Positions 17,450-26,625 of a DNA stretch of 64,000 nucleotides are shown here, one piece after another; positions within the stretch are counted from its first letter, which is position 1, and the number at the start of each line of letters is the position of its first letter. Origin of the DNA: an uncultured Alphaproteobacteria bacterium (GTDB lineage Bacteria; Pseudomonadota; Alphaproteobacteria; RF32; CAG-239); the NCBI GenBank assembly GCA_910577205.1, contig CAJTMA010000009.1, positions 1 through 64,000 on the forward strand, given 5' to 3'. The notes beneath the pieces were generated by a model. The model saw only the letters and a program-made list of their open reading frames with translations, did no database searches and was not told the origin of the DNA. A program made the position numbers and the translations under genes.

Positions 17450-18811
17450 GTGAACACAACTCAAAAGTATTATATTAAAACTTTCGGCTGCCAGATGAAC
17501 GTTTACGATTCGCACCGTATAGCTCACATTCTTGACAGCCTCGGCTATGAAGCAGCATCTTCCACCCGGAATGCCGACATCATCATTTTTAACACCTGCC
17601 ACATCCGCGAAAAAGCGGCAGAAAAAGTCTTCTCAGACTTAGGACGCGCACTGCTAATCAAAAAAGAACGCGCCGCAGAAGGCAAAGATACAATCATCGG
17701 GGTTACCGGTTGTGTTGTGCAGGCTGAAGACGAGCAGATTGCCGTCCGCGCTCCATATGTTGATTTCGCCACCGGCCCGCTCACCTATCACCGCCTGCCT
17801 GAAATTTTGGAAAAAGTCAAACGCGCGCGCGGCGAAAGCATTATCGACACCGAATTTCCAGCGGAATCCAAATTTGATTTTCTTCCGGAAAACAAATCTT
17901 CCGGCGGTTGCTCATTCTTAGCCATTCAGGAAGGCTGCAACAACTTCTGCACTTACTGTGTCGTGCCCTACACCCGCGGTGTTGAAACCTCACGCTCCGT
18001 GGAAGAAGTCATCTCTGAAGCCAGACACTTAGTCAACAGTGGCAGCGTCGAACTCAATCTTCTCGGCCAGAATGTCAATTCCTATCACGGGACGGACCAA
18101 AACGGACAGGAACGTTCTTTGGCTTATTTGCTCCGTAAACTGGCTGAAATTGACGGATTAAAGCGCATACGCTACACAACATCCTACCCGGCAGACATGA
18201 CCGATGAACTAATCGCCTGCCACAAAGATTTGCCGCAGCTTATGCCCTACCTCCATCTGCCGGTACAATCCGGGTCAGACAAAATACTCAAAGCCATGAA
18301 CCGCCGTCACTCGCGTGATGACTATCTGCGGACAATAGAAAAACTATACGCTGCCAACCCGGCGCTGAGAATGTCTTCAGACTTCATTGTCGGCTTCCCC
18401 GGCGAAACGGACGAAGACTTTGAACAAACCCTCGACATCGTTAAACGCGTCGGCTATATTCAGGCTTTCTCCTTCAAATACAGCAAACGCCCCGGCACTC
18501 CGGCATCATTAATGCCTGATCAGGTTGAGGAAAAAATTAAACAGCAGCGCTTGGATATTTTGCAGGATTTATTATCTTCATACCAGTTAAAATTCAACGA
18601 GGAAACCATCGGCAAAACCATGCCGGTTCTGTTTGAATTTAAAGGACGCCACAGCGGACAGCTGGTCGGGCGGACACCTTATATGCAAAACGTTCACGTC
18701 AATATCGGCAAGGAATACCTAAACCGTATTGTCGATATAAAAATAACCGAAGCAACCGTTAACTCGCTGACCGGCATTTATCCGGCCGAAACGCAAAGCA
18801 AGAAAGGATAA
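17450..18811 (+). CDS. miaB: tRNA 2-methylthio-N6-isopentenyladenosine synthase
   Basis: Radical-SAM methylthiotransferase modifying A37 of tRNAs that read UNN codons; 453 residues. The N-terminal UPF0004 domain has the cluster cysteines in TFGCQMN, FNTCHIRE and TGCVVQ; the radical-SAM triad is Cys163, Cys167, Cys170 (CNNFCTYC); a TRAM domain is C-terminal (GRHSGQLVGRTPYMQNVHV). It starts with GTG at 17450 because no earlier ATG fits and the family N-terminus begins there; the ribosome site is weak (GAGA). First gene of a run continuing with phoH, ybeY and lnt. Confidence 0.97.
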   Translation: MNTTQKYYIKTFGCQMNVYDSHRIAHILDSLGYEAASSTRNADIIIFNTCHIREKAAEKVFSDLGRALLIKKERAAEGKDTIIGVTGCVVQAEDEQIAVRAPYVDFATGPLTYHRLPEILEKVKRARGESIIDTEFPAESKFDFLPENKSSGGCSFLAIQEGCNNFCTYCVVPYTRGVETSRSVEEVISEARHLVNSGSVELNLLGQNVNSYHGTDQNGQERSLAYLLRKLAEIDGLKRIRYTTSYPADMTDELIACHKDLPQLMPYLHLPVQSGSDKILKAMNRRHSRDDYLRTIEKLYAANPALRMSSDFIVGFPGETDEDFEQTLDIVKRVGYIQAFSFKYSKRPGTPASLMPDQVEEKIKQQRLDILQDLLSSYQLKFNEETIGKTMPVLFEFKGRHSGQLVGRTPYMQNVHVNIGKEYLNRIVDIKITEATVNSLTGIYPAETQSKKG

Positions 18812-18816
18812 TTATC

Positions 18817-19788
18817 ATGGCAGAAATCAGTTTTGAACTTTACAATAACCAGTTGGTTCAACAGCTTGTCGGCCCTCAGGACGCCAACCTTAAACTGTTG
18901 GAGCAGCTTCTCAATGTGACAATAGGTTCTTTCGGCAACCAGATAACCGTTCAAGGCGATGCTGAAGCAATTGAACAGGCTCGGACAGCGATTGATATGC
19001 TCTATAACAAAGTCAGCCGCGGCATTGACGTAAACGAACAGGAAGTCAAAGCTGCCGTCCGTTTGAGCGATGAAGGCGCTGCCAAAATCGATGAAAACAA
19101 TCTTAATGATATTGTCTTGAAAACAAAGAAACGCCATATTTATCCGCGCTCCGCAACGCAAGCGCAGTATATTCAGGAAATGCTGAATAACGAATTGGTC
19201 TTCGGCCTCGGGCCTGCCGGTACGGGTAAAACTTATCTGGCTGTTGCTTTAGCCGTATCCATGATGCTGGAAGGGCGTATTGATAAAATTATCCTCTCCC
19301 GCCCGGCGGTTGAAGCCGGTGAAAATCTCGGTTTTCTCCCCGGCGACTTAAAAGACAAGGTCGACCCATACCTGCGCCCGCTGTATGACGCACTTTATGA
19401 AATGCTTCCGGCTGAACAAGTCGACAAGAAGCTGGCTATCGGCGAAATTGAAATTGCCCCGCTGGCATTTATGCGCGGACGAACATTATCAAATGCGTTC
19501 ATCATTCTGGATGAAGCCCAAAACACCACCCCGATGCAAATGAAAATGTTCCTGACCCGTCTGGGTGAAAATTCCCGCATGGTTGTCAATGGCGACTTAA
19601 GCCAAGTTGACTTGCCGCGCGGCGTAATCTCCGGCTTGAAAGACGCATTAGACACCTTACGCCATGTAAACAACATCGGCTCGGTCACATTCAGCGCTTC
19701 CGACGTTGTCCGCCACGGTTTGGTCGCAAAAATCGTCAAAGCCTATGAAGAAAAAATAAAAAAACAGCGCGGCGATGATGAAGCATAA
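18817..19788 (+). CDS. PhoH-like ATPase (YbeZ type)
   Basis: P-loop ATPase of 323 residues with Walker A GPAGTGKTYLA and Walker B FIILDEAQN. YbeZ proteins bind YbeY and are linked to rRNA processing and ribosome quality control; an RNA helicase-like role is proposed. AAGGA precedes the ATG, and its 3' end overlaps ybeY by 14 bp, which supports joint function. Confidence 0.93.
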   Translation: MAEISFELYNNQLVQQLVGPQDANLKLLEQLLNVTIGSFGNQITVQGDAEAIEQARTAIDMLYNKVSRGIDVNEQEVKAAVRLSDEGAAKIDENNLNDIVLKTKKRHIYPRSATQAQYIQEMLNNELVFGLGPAGTGKTYLAVALAVSMMLEGRIDKIILSRPAVEAGENLGFLPGDLKDKVDPYLRPLYDALYEMLPAEQVDKKLAIGEIEIAPLAFMRGRTLSNAFIILDEAQNTTPMQMKMFLTRLGENSRMVVNGDLSQVDLPRGVISGLKDALDTLRHVNNIGSVTFSASDVVRHGLVAKIVKAYEEKIKKQRGDDEA

Positions 19789-20293
19789 TCTAAATTTGGA
19801 TATTGCCGAAGCCGGATGGCTGCAAGCCTTAACCTCTGCGGAAACAATTTCCGCAGAGGTTTTTACCCATGTACTGGATTATATCTCAGCGCACGAAACT
19901 ATTGACTTTCTGCAAACAGGCAAACCGGTCAGCGTCAATCTCTGCTTAAGCAACGACAGCGAAGTCCACATTCTCAACCGCAATTTTCGCGGCAAGGACA
20001 AACCAACCAATGTCTTATCTTTCGCGAATATTGATGACGACAATTTTGATGAAGACTGCCAGCTGAATGACTGTATTGAGCTGGGTGATATTATCATCGC
20101 GCTTGAAACCATGCAGCGCGAAGCTGCCGAACAAAACATTTCCCTGCATGATCATTACTGCCACCTGCTGACACATGGCTTGCTGCACCTTTCGGGCTAT
20201 GACCACATGGAAGAAGATGAAGCTCAAGAAATGGAAAGCCTTGAAACCGCCATCTTAAAGCAAATGAATATCGCTAACCCCTATGAGGACTGA
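19775..20293 (+). CDS. ybeY: Endoribonuclease YbeY
   Basis: Zinc-dependent endoribonuclease for 16S rRNA 3' processing and ribosome quality control; 172 residues. The zinc motif HLLTHGLLHLSGYDH (three His of HxxxHxxxxxH) and the upstream NRNFRGKDKPTNVLSFA segment are diagnostic. Translation may start at 19775 or at the next ATG at 19778. The usual proteobacterial corC/hlyC gene that follows ybeY is absent; lnt follows after 3 bp. Confidence 0.96.
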   Translation: MMKHNLNLDIAEAGWLQALTSAETISAEVFTHVLDYISAHETIDFLQTGKPVSVNLCLSNDSEVHILNRNFRGKDKPTNVLSFANIDDDNFDEDCQLNDCIELGDIIIALETMQREAAEQNISLHDHYCHLLTHGLLHLSGYDHMEEDEAQEMESLETAILKQMNIANPYED

Positions 20294-20296
20294 CAA

Positions 20297-21835
20297 TTGA
20301 CATTCTCCCAAATTAAAACAGCCATAAACACCCATTCTAAAACTGCGGCTGTAATTTTAGGTGCTGCCAGTGTTCTGGCTTTGCCGCCATATTTTATTTT
20401 TCCGGTTTTATTTATAACTTTTAGCAGCCTGCTGCTTCTGTTGCAAACAGCATCCGGATATAAAAAGGCTTTTGCTCTCGGCTATTGGTTCGGCTTCGGC
20501 TTTTATGCCTGCGGATTGGCATGGATTGGCAATGCCCTCTTAGTAGAGGCCCAAACTTTTGGCTGGCTCTACCCTATCGCATTTTTGGCTTCAGGTGCAT
20601 TTTTCGGCTTGTTTTCCGCTGTTCCGGCATGGCTCAGCTTTTATTTCAAAAATATATACGCCAAATACCTGAGCTTTGCTGCCCTCTGGGTTATTCTTGA
20701 ATGGATTCGCAGTTTTATCCTCACCGGCTTTCCTTGGAATTTGTTGGGAACAACTTTGGCCTTTACGCCATCAGCTATTCAATCTGCCTCTGTTTTCGGC
20801 ACTTACGGACTTTCTCTATTAGTTATCATGCTGACCGCCGCCCCGGCTTTGGCAATATACAGGCGCAATCGTCAAAACCTGATAACCGCATTATCCGTTA
20901 TGGCATTTTTGGCACTGGCAAACTGGGGATACGGCTTCTGGCGCTTACAGCATTTAAATGACAATCACTTTAGCAATATCACAGTCAGGGTTGTTCAGCC
21001 GGCAATTCCGCAAAGTATGAAATGGAGTCCAACATCACTAGACGACAACATCCGCCAATATATCACTCTCAGCCAAAAGCCGGGATTACAAAACATTGAT
21101 TTTGTTATCTGGGGAGAAACCGCCAGTCCGTTTCCGCTTGATTATGATGAATACTACCGGCAGGAAGTCACCCAAGCCATCCCTGCGCAAGGCCGCCTGA
21201 TTACCGGCTTAGTACGTTATCTGCCTGATGAAAACAACCGTTATCAGCCGCTGAATTCGATGTTTGTCATAAACAAAGACGGCATGATCGAAGGCTCATA
21301 TGACAAGAGCCACCTAGTCCCCTTTGGCGAATACATCCCACTGCGTGATTGGCTGCCCTCCTGGGTGCGCCCGATTACCAATACAATTGCAAATTTCAAA
21401 GCCGGAAACGGCCCGGAAAATTTGCAAATTGCATCATACCCGCCGTTTGGCACGCTTATCTGCTATGAGATAATTTTTCCCGCACAGGTGGTGAACAATT
21501 TTCAAAAGCCCGAATGGTTGATTAACCTCACCAATGACGGCTGGTATGGCGACAGCGCCGGCCCGCATCAGCACCTTGTTGCAACTCAAATGCGGGCAAT
21601 AGAAGAAGGGCTGACAATTGTCCGGGCTGCAAACACAGGCATCAGCGCCGTTATCGACCGATCCGGCAGAGTCACGGCATCACTGCCGCTGAACCAATCA
21701 GGCATACTTGACACAAAACTCCCCAAAGAATTGAGCATTTCAACTTTCTATGGAAAATATCACAATATCATACCTTTAATATTATGCTTTTTTAATTTAG
21801 CCTTAGCGTTTATACTCAAAATACGGATTCGCTAA
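20297..21835 (+). CDS. lnt: Apolipoprotein N-acyltransferase
   Basis: Inner-membrane enzyme adding the third acyl chain to outer-membrane lipoproteins; 512 residues. The N-terminal half has several membrane segments, then a nitrilase-like domain with the catalytic triad Glu274 (VIWGETASPFP), Lys337 (YDKSHLVPFGEYIP) and Cys389 (LICYEIIFP). It starts with TTG at 20297, with GAGG about 8 nt upstream and inside the ybeY end. Confidence 0.96.
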   Translation: MTFSQIKTAINTHSKTAAVILGAASVLALPPYFIFPVLFITFSSLLLLLQTASGYKKAFALGYWFGFGFYACGLAWIGNALLVEAQTFGWLYPIAFLASGAFFGLFSAVPAWLSFYFKNIYAKYLSFAALWVILEWIRSFILTGFPWNLLGTTLAFTPSAIQSASVFGTYGLSLLVIMLTAAPALAIYRRNRQNLITALSVMAFLALANWGYGFWRLQHLNDNHFSNITVRVVQPAIPQSMKWSPTSLDDNIRQYITLSQKPGLQNIDFVIWGETASPFPLDYDEYYRQEVTQAIPAQGRLITGLVRYLPDENNRYQPLNSMFVINKDGMIEGSYDKSHLVPFGEYIPLRDWLPSWVRPITNTIANFKAGNGPENLQIASYPPFGTLICYEIIFPAQVVNNFQKPEWLINLTNDGWYGDSAGPHQHLVATQMRAIEEGLTIVRAANTGISAVIDRSGRVTASLPLNQSGILDTKLPKELSISTFYGKYHNIIPLILCFFNLALAFILKIRIR

Positions 21836-21911
21836 CCAACTGAATTTTATTACAAAATCGCATATTTCATATTTTTTTCACAAACAATGTAAAATATTAT
21901 AGAAATATTAG

Positions 21912-21940
21912 TTGACGAAATATCCTTAAAATCATATGTA
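21912..21940 (+). promoter_or_regulatory. Putative promoter of the XRE regulator gene
   Basis: TTGACG (21912-21917) and TATGTA (21935-21940) are separated by 17 bp, about 30 bp before the ATG-proximal ribosome site. Assigned by motif only. Confidence 0.45.
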
Positions 21941-21972
21941 TAGAGTATTAACGTAATAAAAAGGAATAGGAA

Positions 21973-22473
21973 ATGACGTCAGAAACTTTTAAAAAATCTA
22001 GTCGAGGTAGAACTCCCACCGGTCAGCCGAACCCGATAGATGTTCATGTCGGCAACCGCATCAGATTAAGACGTACCTTGCTCGGCCTGAGTCAGGAAAA
22101 ATTGGCCAGCCTGTTGGGTCTGACATTCCAGCAAGTTCAAAAGTATGAACGCGGAATGAACCGTGTTGGTGCCAGCCGTCTGTGGGATATCGGCAAAGTC
22201 CTCGAAGTTCCTGTCGGCTTTTTCTATGAAGATATGGATAAATCCGTTGCTAACCAAAGCCCGCGTATGTTCAGCCTGCCGGACAGCACCCCGGAATGCC
22301 TGAAAGAAGACGATGCCGAGTTCGATGCTGATCCGATGAACCGCCAGGAAACTATTGAGCTGGTTAAAGCTTATTATAAAATTCCTAACCGCAAAGCGGC
22401 TAAGCATATGTTTGACCTGATTATTGCCATGTCCAAAACGACGTATAACAATAACAGCGAAGACGACAAATAA
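21973..22473 (+). CDS. XRE-family transcriptional regulator
   Basis: 166-residue DNA-binding protein. A Cro/CI helix-turn-helix (about residues 24-80) contains GNRIRLRRTLLGLSQEKLAS and the recognition part TFQQVQKYERGMNRVGAS; the remainder is a helical C-terminal region. This gene type sits between lnt and metK in many alphaproteobacteria; targets are unknown. AGGAATAGGAA precedes the start and a terminator follows. Confidence 0.92.
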   Translation: MTSETFKKSSRGRTPTGQPNPIDVHVGNRIRLRRTLLGLSQEKLASLLGLTFQQVQKYERGMNRVGASRLWDIGKVLEVPVGFFYEDMDKSVANQSPRMFSLPDSTPECLKEDDAEFDADPMNRQETIELVKAYYKIPNRKAAKHMFDLIIAMSKTTYNNNSEDDK

Positions 22474-22489
22474 ATTTTTATAATCTGGA

Positions 22490-22518
22490 AAAAAAGCTGG
22501 CTTTAAGCCGGCTTTTTT
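22490..22518 (+). terminator. Terminator between the XRE gene and metK
   Basis: Stem AAAAAGC-GGC paired with GCC-GCTTTTT around a short loop, followed by further T residues. It isolates metK transcriptionally from the regulator. Confidence 0.85.
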
Positions 22519-22564
22519 CTTATACTCGCCAAAGAAGCAACAGCCGTACTCCAAGGACAAAGCC

Positions 22565-23719
22565 ATGTATCAGAATTTTACCAGCGAAGCTGTTTCCGAA
22601 GGCCATCCGGATAAAGTCTGCGACCAAATATCCGATGCCATTGTCGACCTTTACCTCAGCCGGGACAACCTATCACGCTGCGCCATCGAAACCTTAGCAA
22701 CCACAAACCGGGTTATTATTGCCGGCGAAACCAGTTGCAACAGTTACGTTTCTTCAGACGAAATCGAGCAAACGATTCGCAATACCATTCGCCAAATCGG
22801 ATACGATCAAAAGGGCTTTAGCTGGCAAACCGTCAAAATTGACAATTATCTGCACCATCAATCCTGCGACATTGCATTGGGCGTAGACCGCGACGGTGCC
22901 GGAGATCAGGGAATTATGTTTGGTTACGCCAAAAAAGAAAAAGGCTTCGACAGCAATTATATGCCGCTGGCAATCTATTGGGCAAACCGCATTTTACAAA
23001 ACCTAAGCAACGCCCGCCACAACGGCGAAGTTATCGGCATTGAACCCGATGCCAAAAGTCAGGTAACCTTGGAATATGACAACAACGGCACGCCAATACG
23101 CGTTAAAACAATTGTTCTCTCCACCCAACACCACGACAGCGTATCTCAAGAAACCATCCGCGAAATTGCCAAAAAATACATCGCCCAAACCCTTCCTGAC
23201 GGCTGGATGCCCACTGATGACAACATTCTGGTTAACCCTACCGGACGCTTTGTTATCGGCGGCCCGGATGGCGACACCGGCTTAACCGGACGTAAAATCA
23301 TTGTCGACACATACGGCGGTTATGCCCCACACGGCGGCGGCGCATTTTCCGGCAAAGATCCGACCAAGGTTGACCGTTCGGCTGCTTATATGCTGCGCCA
23401 TCTGGCAAAAAATATTGTTGCCGCCGGCTTGGCTGAAGAATGCCTCCTGCAAATTTCATACGCAATCGGTTTGGCTGAACCGCTGTCTTTATATATTAAT
23501 ACCAACCACACCAATAAAGTTGAAGAACAACGTATCCTCGATTTTATTCAAAAAAATATTGACCTAACCCCCAAAGGTATCATTAATTATCTGAATTTGC
23601 GCCGCCCGATTTACCAACCGACCGCAGCTTACGGACATTTCGGACGCAAACCGGAAGATAATGGCACATTTTCATGGGAAAAACTTAACCTGACGGAGCA
23701 AATGAAATCATGTTTTTAG
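22565..23719 (+). CDS. metK: S-adenosylmethionine synthetase
   Basis: Makes S-adenosylmethionine from methionine and ATP; 384 residues. Diagnostic segments are FTSEAVSEGHPDKVCDQISD, the GAGDQGIMFGYA hexapeptide region and GGGAFSGKDPTKVDRSAAY. GGA precedes the ATG. Only about 45 nt separate the terminator from the start, and no known SAM riboswitch class was recognised there. It overlaps trmB by 10 bp. Confidence 0.98.
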   Translation: MYQNFTSEAVSEGHPDKVCDQISDAIVDLYLSRDNLSRCAIETLATTNRVIIAGETSCNSYVSSDEIEQTIRNTIRQIGYDQKGFSWQTVKIDNYLHHQSCDIALGVDRDGAGDQGIMFGYAKKEKGFDSNYMPLAIYWANRILQNLSNARHNGEVIGIEPDAKSQVTLEYDNNGTPIRVKTIVLSTQHHDSVSQETIREIAKKYIAQTLPDGWMPTDDNILVNPTGRFVIGGPDGDTGLTGRKIIVDTYGGYAPHGGGAFSGKDPTKVDRSAAYMLRHLAKNIVAAGLAEECLLQISYAIGLAEPLSLYINTNHTNKVEEQRILDFIQKNIDLTPKGIINYLNLRRPIYQPTAAYGHFGRKPEDNGTFSWEKLNLTEQMKSCF

Positions 23720-24435
23720 AAGACAAGCCCCACTTTTTCGGACGCCGCAAAGGCCGCGTCATTCGCAAAACCAAAACCACTTTATTAGAAAGCTTTTTGC
23801 CTAATTTGCGCATTTCCCAAAACACTGCCTTTGACAAAGAAACCCTGTTCGGTACGGAAGTAGATGAAATCTGTCTGGAAATCGGTTTTGGCAACGGCGA
23901 ACACATCGCCGGACAAGCGCACAAAAATCCTCGGACAGGATATATCGGCGCTGAAGTTTTTCAAAACGGTGTCGCCAATTTATTGTCTTTAATAACCGGG
24001 ATTAAAATAACTGCCGACTTGCCGGAAAAAATTACCCTCGAACCCGGACGCGTTGATAACATCCGCATTTGGGATGACGACATCCGCCTTTTGTTCAAAA
24101 ATATGCCGAATCAATTTTTAGATAAGATTTATCTGCTCTTTCCTGACCCTTGGCCAAAGAAAAGACACGCATCCAGACGCTTTGTGAACCCCGAAAACCT
24201 GCAAGAATTATCACGACTGCTGAAAAAAGGCGGTATTTTGCGGATTGCAACCGATCACAAAGTTTACAAATCATGGACCTTGCACCAAATGCACGCCTGT
24301 CCTGATTTTAAATGGACAGCCACCTGCGGCAATGACTGGAAACACGAACCAGCTGATTGGGTTCAAACCAAATACCAGAGGAAAGCCATTCGGGAAGGCC
24401 GCCGCGCCGTCTTTTTAGACTACGAGAAAGTCTAA
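23710..24435 (+). CDS. trmB: tRNA (guanine-N7-)-methyltransferase
   Basis: Makes m7G46 in tRNA using S-adenosylmethionine; 241 residues. The SAM motif EIGFGNGEHIAG and the substrate motif LLFPDPWPKKRHASRRFVNP are clear. It overlaps the end of metK, so substrate supply and use are encoded together. It converges with the exported-protein gene: the two stop codons are adjacent. Confidence 0.96.
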   Translation: MFLEDKPHFFGRRKGRVIRKTKTTLLESFLPNLRISQNTAFDKETLFGTEVDEICLEIGFGNGEHIAGQAHKNPRTGYIGAEVFQNGVANLLSLITGIKITADLPEKITLEPGRVDNIRIWDDDIRLLFKNMPNQFLDKIYLLFPDPWPKKRHASRRFVNPENLQELSRLLKKGGILRIATDHKVYKSWTLHQMHACPDFKWTATCGNDWKHEPADWVQTKYQRKAIREGRRAVFLDYEKV

Positions 24436-24939
24436 TTAATAAGACGGATAAGTATTAATCGTCGGATTAATATTTGGCTCTTCGATTTTCTTAATATCGC
24501 TTGCCGGATAAGATTGAACATCATAAATGCGCCCGCCGGATTCATACAACGTATCTTGAATTTGCCCGTTGACTTCCTGCGGCGTTTCAGAAGATACTGC
24601 CGGATTTTGCGGCAGCGTTTCTTCGATACGCGGCGAAGTATCCGGTGCAGGCTCTGCAACAGGAGCAACCGGCGAAACACTTTCAGCAGAAACCGAAGCA
24701 GCAACATCATCAGGCGCAACAATCGGATTGCCAAGAGGGTTTTCATTTGCTGAGGGCTGCTCAACCAATACTTCATCGGTTTTCCCTGAGGCGTTCTTTG
24801 CTGCCCCATAAACCATCACTTCTCCGTCAGCAGGAGCTTCTTCCCCGATAACAACCATATTGGCATGAGCCGTATTATTATTGTTAATGGCGCATACCGC
24901 CCAAACCAATAATGCCAAATTTCGAATAGCCTCACTCAT
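24436..24939 (-). CDS. Exported Pro/Ser/Glu-rich protein of unknown function
   Basis: About 167 residues. A signal peptide (hydrophobic LALLVWAVCAI, cleavage probably after AHA) is followed by a low-complexity, acidic, Pro/Ser/Ala-rich region likely to be disordered in the periplasm, and a Tyr-rich C-terminus. ATG at 24939 was chosen over a TTG two codons upstream since AGAGG lies 6 nt before it. No family was recognised. It lies downstream of ackA and the repeat array, with a terminator between. Confidence 0.7.
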   Translation of the reverse strand: MSEAIRNLALLVWAVCAINNNNTAHANMVVIGEEAPADGEVMVYGAAKNASGKTDEVLVEQPSANENPLGNPIVAPDDVAASVSAESVSPVAPVAEPAPDTSPRIEETLPQNPAVSSETPQEVNGQIQDTLYESGGRIYDVQSYPASDIKKIEEPNINPTINTYPSY

Positions 24940-24989
24940 ATGCAACCTCTCTAATGAATTAAGATAGCTACTAAATAATCACGATAGAT

Positions 24990-25026
24990 TTAAAAACAAG
25001 CAAGAGAGGAAAAATCCCTCTCTTGC
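24990..25026 (-). terminator. Terminator downstream of ackA and the repeat array
   Basis: Perfect stem GCAAGAGAGG/CCTCTCTTGC, with TTGTTTTTAAA following on the minus strand. A transcript from ackA would cross the whole palindrome array before reaching it. Confidence 0.85.
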
Positions 25027-25042
25027 TGCTGTTAACAGGCTC

Positions 25043-25184
25043 AAAATCTGCCTGAGATACCCATTCGGACACAAGCCTCAGATAATGCGGCATATCATAT
25101 GATTTCAGGGGACTGACACCGGAACGTACACAGAAGTACGTGAGGATAGCAGCATCCCGCAAAATCTGCCTGAGATGCCCATTC
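25043..25184 (+). repeat. Palindrome copy B1 of the tandem array after ackA
   Basis: First of three direct copies with a period of 117-118 bp (AAAATCTG starts at 25043, 25161, 25278 and 25396). The palindrome itself spans about 25076-25184; 25043-25066 is an isolated right arm, as if a further copy had been lost. The core is slightly changed (GGAACGTACACAGAAGTACG), but the CGTAC/GTACG stem is kept. Confidence 0.85.
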
Positions 25185-25193
25185 GGACATAAA

Positions 25194-25300
25194 CCTCAGA
25201 TAATGCGGCATATTATAAGATTTCAGGGGGCTGACACCGGAGCGTACATAGAAGTACGTGAGGATGGCACATCCCGCAAAATCTGCCTAAGATGCCCATT
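25194..25300 (+). repeat. Palindrome copy B2 of the tandem array after ackA
   Basis: Arms run CCTCAGATAATGCGGC... inward to AGATTTCAGGGGG on the left and pair with CATCCCGCAAAATCT and GATGCCCATT on the right, around AGCGTACATAGAAGTACG plus TGAGGAT. Mismatches are small and symmetrical. Confidence 0.85.
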
Positions 25301-25310
25301 CGGACACAAA

Positions 25311-25426
25311 CCTCAGATAATGCGGCATATCATAAGATTTCAGGGGGCTGACACCGGAGCGTACATAGAAGTACGTGAGGATGGCAGCATCCCGCAAAAT
25401 CTGCCTGAGATGCCCATTAGATGAGG
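25311..25426 (+). repeat. Palindrome copy B3, right arm entering ackA
   Basis: Same inner structure as B2. The right arm continues into the last codons of ackA: the left arm reads CCTCAGATAATGCGGC and the gene-side strand reads CCTCATCTAATGGGC, where CTC ATC TAA are the final ackA codons. The GA against TC difference is a tandem G-A mismatch in the folded plus strand. Confidence 0.85.
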
Positions 25427-26595
25427 TTTACCGTATCCTGAGCAATAACCAACTCCTCATTCGTCGGCACAACAAAGACTTTAACCTTAGAAGAAGGTGT
25501 CGAAATTTCGATAGTTTCACCACGTTTGTTATTGGCTTCATCATTGATTTGAATACCGAGATAAGACAGGCGTTCGCAAACCATTTTACGAATAATTGCG
25601 GAATTTTCACCGACACCGGCGGTGAAAGCTATTGCATCTACGCCACCGAGAACGGCAATATAACCGCCGATAAAGCGCAGTAAGGTATGAATATAAACGT
25701 CTGTGGCAACTTTGGCATCTTCATCACCTGCCAGATAAGCATTCTCAACATCACGATTATCAGAGAAGCCGCACAAACCAAGCATACCGCTTTCTTTGTT
25801 CAACAGATGATTAACATCATCAACGCTCTTGCCTTGAGTTTTCATAATGTGCAAAGGAATATACGGGTCAATATCACCGCAACGCGTACCCATAACCACA
25901 CCTGCTAACGGCGTAAAGCCCATAGAGGTATCAACACACTTGCCGTTATCAACTGCGGAAATTGACGCACCGTTACCCAAATGGCAAACAATAATCTTGC
26001 CTTCTTTGCCAATGAGTTTGGCAACTTCGCGCGCGACATAGAAATGCGATGTGCCGTGAGCGCCGTAACGGCGGATTTGATGTTTTTTGTATTGTTCTAA
26101 CGGCAAAGCATAAAGGAAAGCTTCCGGTTTCATAGACTGATGGAATGCCGTATCAAAAACCACAACCTGTTTAACATCCGGCAGCAAAGCTTTCATAGCT
26201 TTCAAACCAAGAACTGCAGCCGGATTATGCAGCGGCGCTAAAGAGGAAAGTTCATCAATCTGCTCAATAACCTTATCGGTTACCAGAGTTGATTCTTTGA
26301 AAATAGAACCGCCCTGAACCACGCGATGCCCAACGCCGGACAGCTCGCTCATGCTGCCCAAAGCACCATTTAACAGCAAAGCAAACACTTCGCGAATAGC
26401 TTCCTGATGAGAAGGAATATCAACATTTTTGGTAATTTTCTCGCCATCACGGATTTTGATGGTGACAAAGGAATTGTCAATACCGATACGATCAGCCAAA
26501 CCTTTGGCAATCACTTCATACTTATCACCATCAACAGCAAATAACTGGTATTTTAAAGAAGACGAACCTGAGTTCAAAACAAGAATTTTTTTCAT
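25417..26595 (-). CDS. ackA: Acetate kinase
   Basis: Interconverts acetyl phosphate and acetate with ATP; 392 residues. The start MKKILVLNSGSSSLKYQLF, the VFDTAFHQSMKPEAFLYALP segment, RYGAHGTSH, CHLGNGASI and FTAGVGENSA are all family signatures. It lies downstream of pta, with palindrome C between them and the B array after it. The pair gives substrate-level ATP from acetyl-CoA, consistent with a fermentative lifestyle. Confidence 0.98.
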   Translation of the reverse strand: MKKILVLNSGSSSLKYQLFAVDGDKYEVIAKGLADRIGIDNSFVTIKIRDGEKITKNVDIPSHQEAIREVFALLLNGALGSMSELSGVGHRVVQGGSIFKESTLVTDKVIEQIDELSSLAPLHNPAAVLGLKAMKALLPDVKQVVVFDTAFHQSMKPEAFLYALPLEQYKKHQIRRYGAHGTSHFYVAREVAKLIGKEGKIIVCHLGNGASISAVDNGKCVDTSMGFTPLAGVVMGTRCGDIDPYIPLHIMKTQGKSVDDVNHLLNKESGMLGLCGFSDNRDVENAYLAGDEDAKVATDVYIHTLLRFIGGYIAVLGGVDAIAFTAGVGENSAIIRKMVCERLSYLGIQINDEANNKRGETIEISTPSSKVKVFVVPTNEELVIAQDTVNLI

Positions 26596-26625
26596 AAGAT
26601 AGTCCTTATTATTAATTTAAGAAGA

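Noticed and set aside
22519..22564. SAM riboswitch before metK
   Set aside because: Only about 45 nt are available and no recognisable SAM-binding motif was seen.
25043..25416. Possible CRISPR array
   Set aside because: The direct copies are about 117 bp and contiguous, with no unique spacers and no cas genes.
25140..25424. Open reading frame with repeated peptide units over the array after ackA
   Set aside because: It arises because one repeat period (117 bp) is a multiple of three; the DNA is a palindromic non-coding repeat and a similar frame appears in the copy at 523-804.
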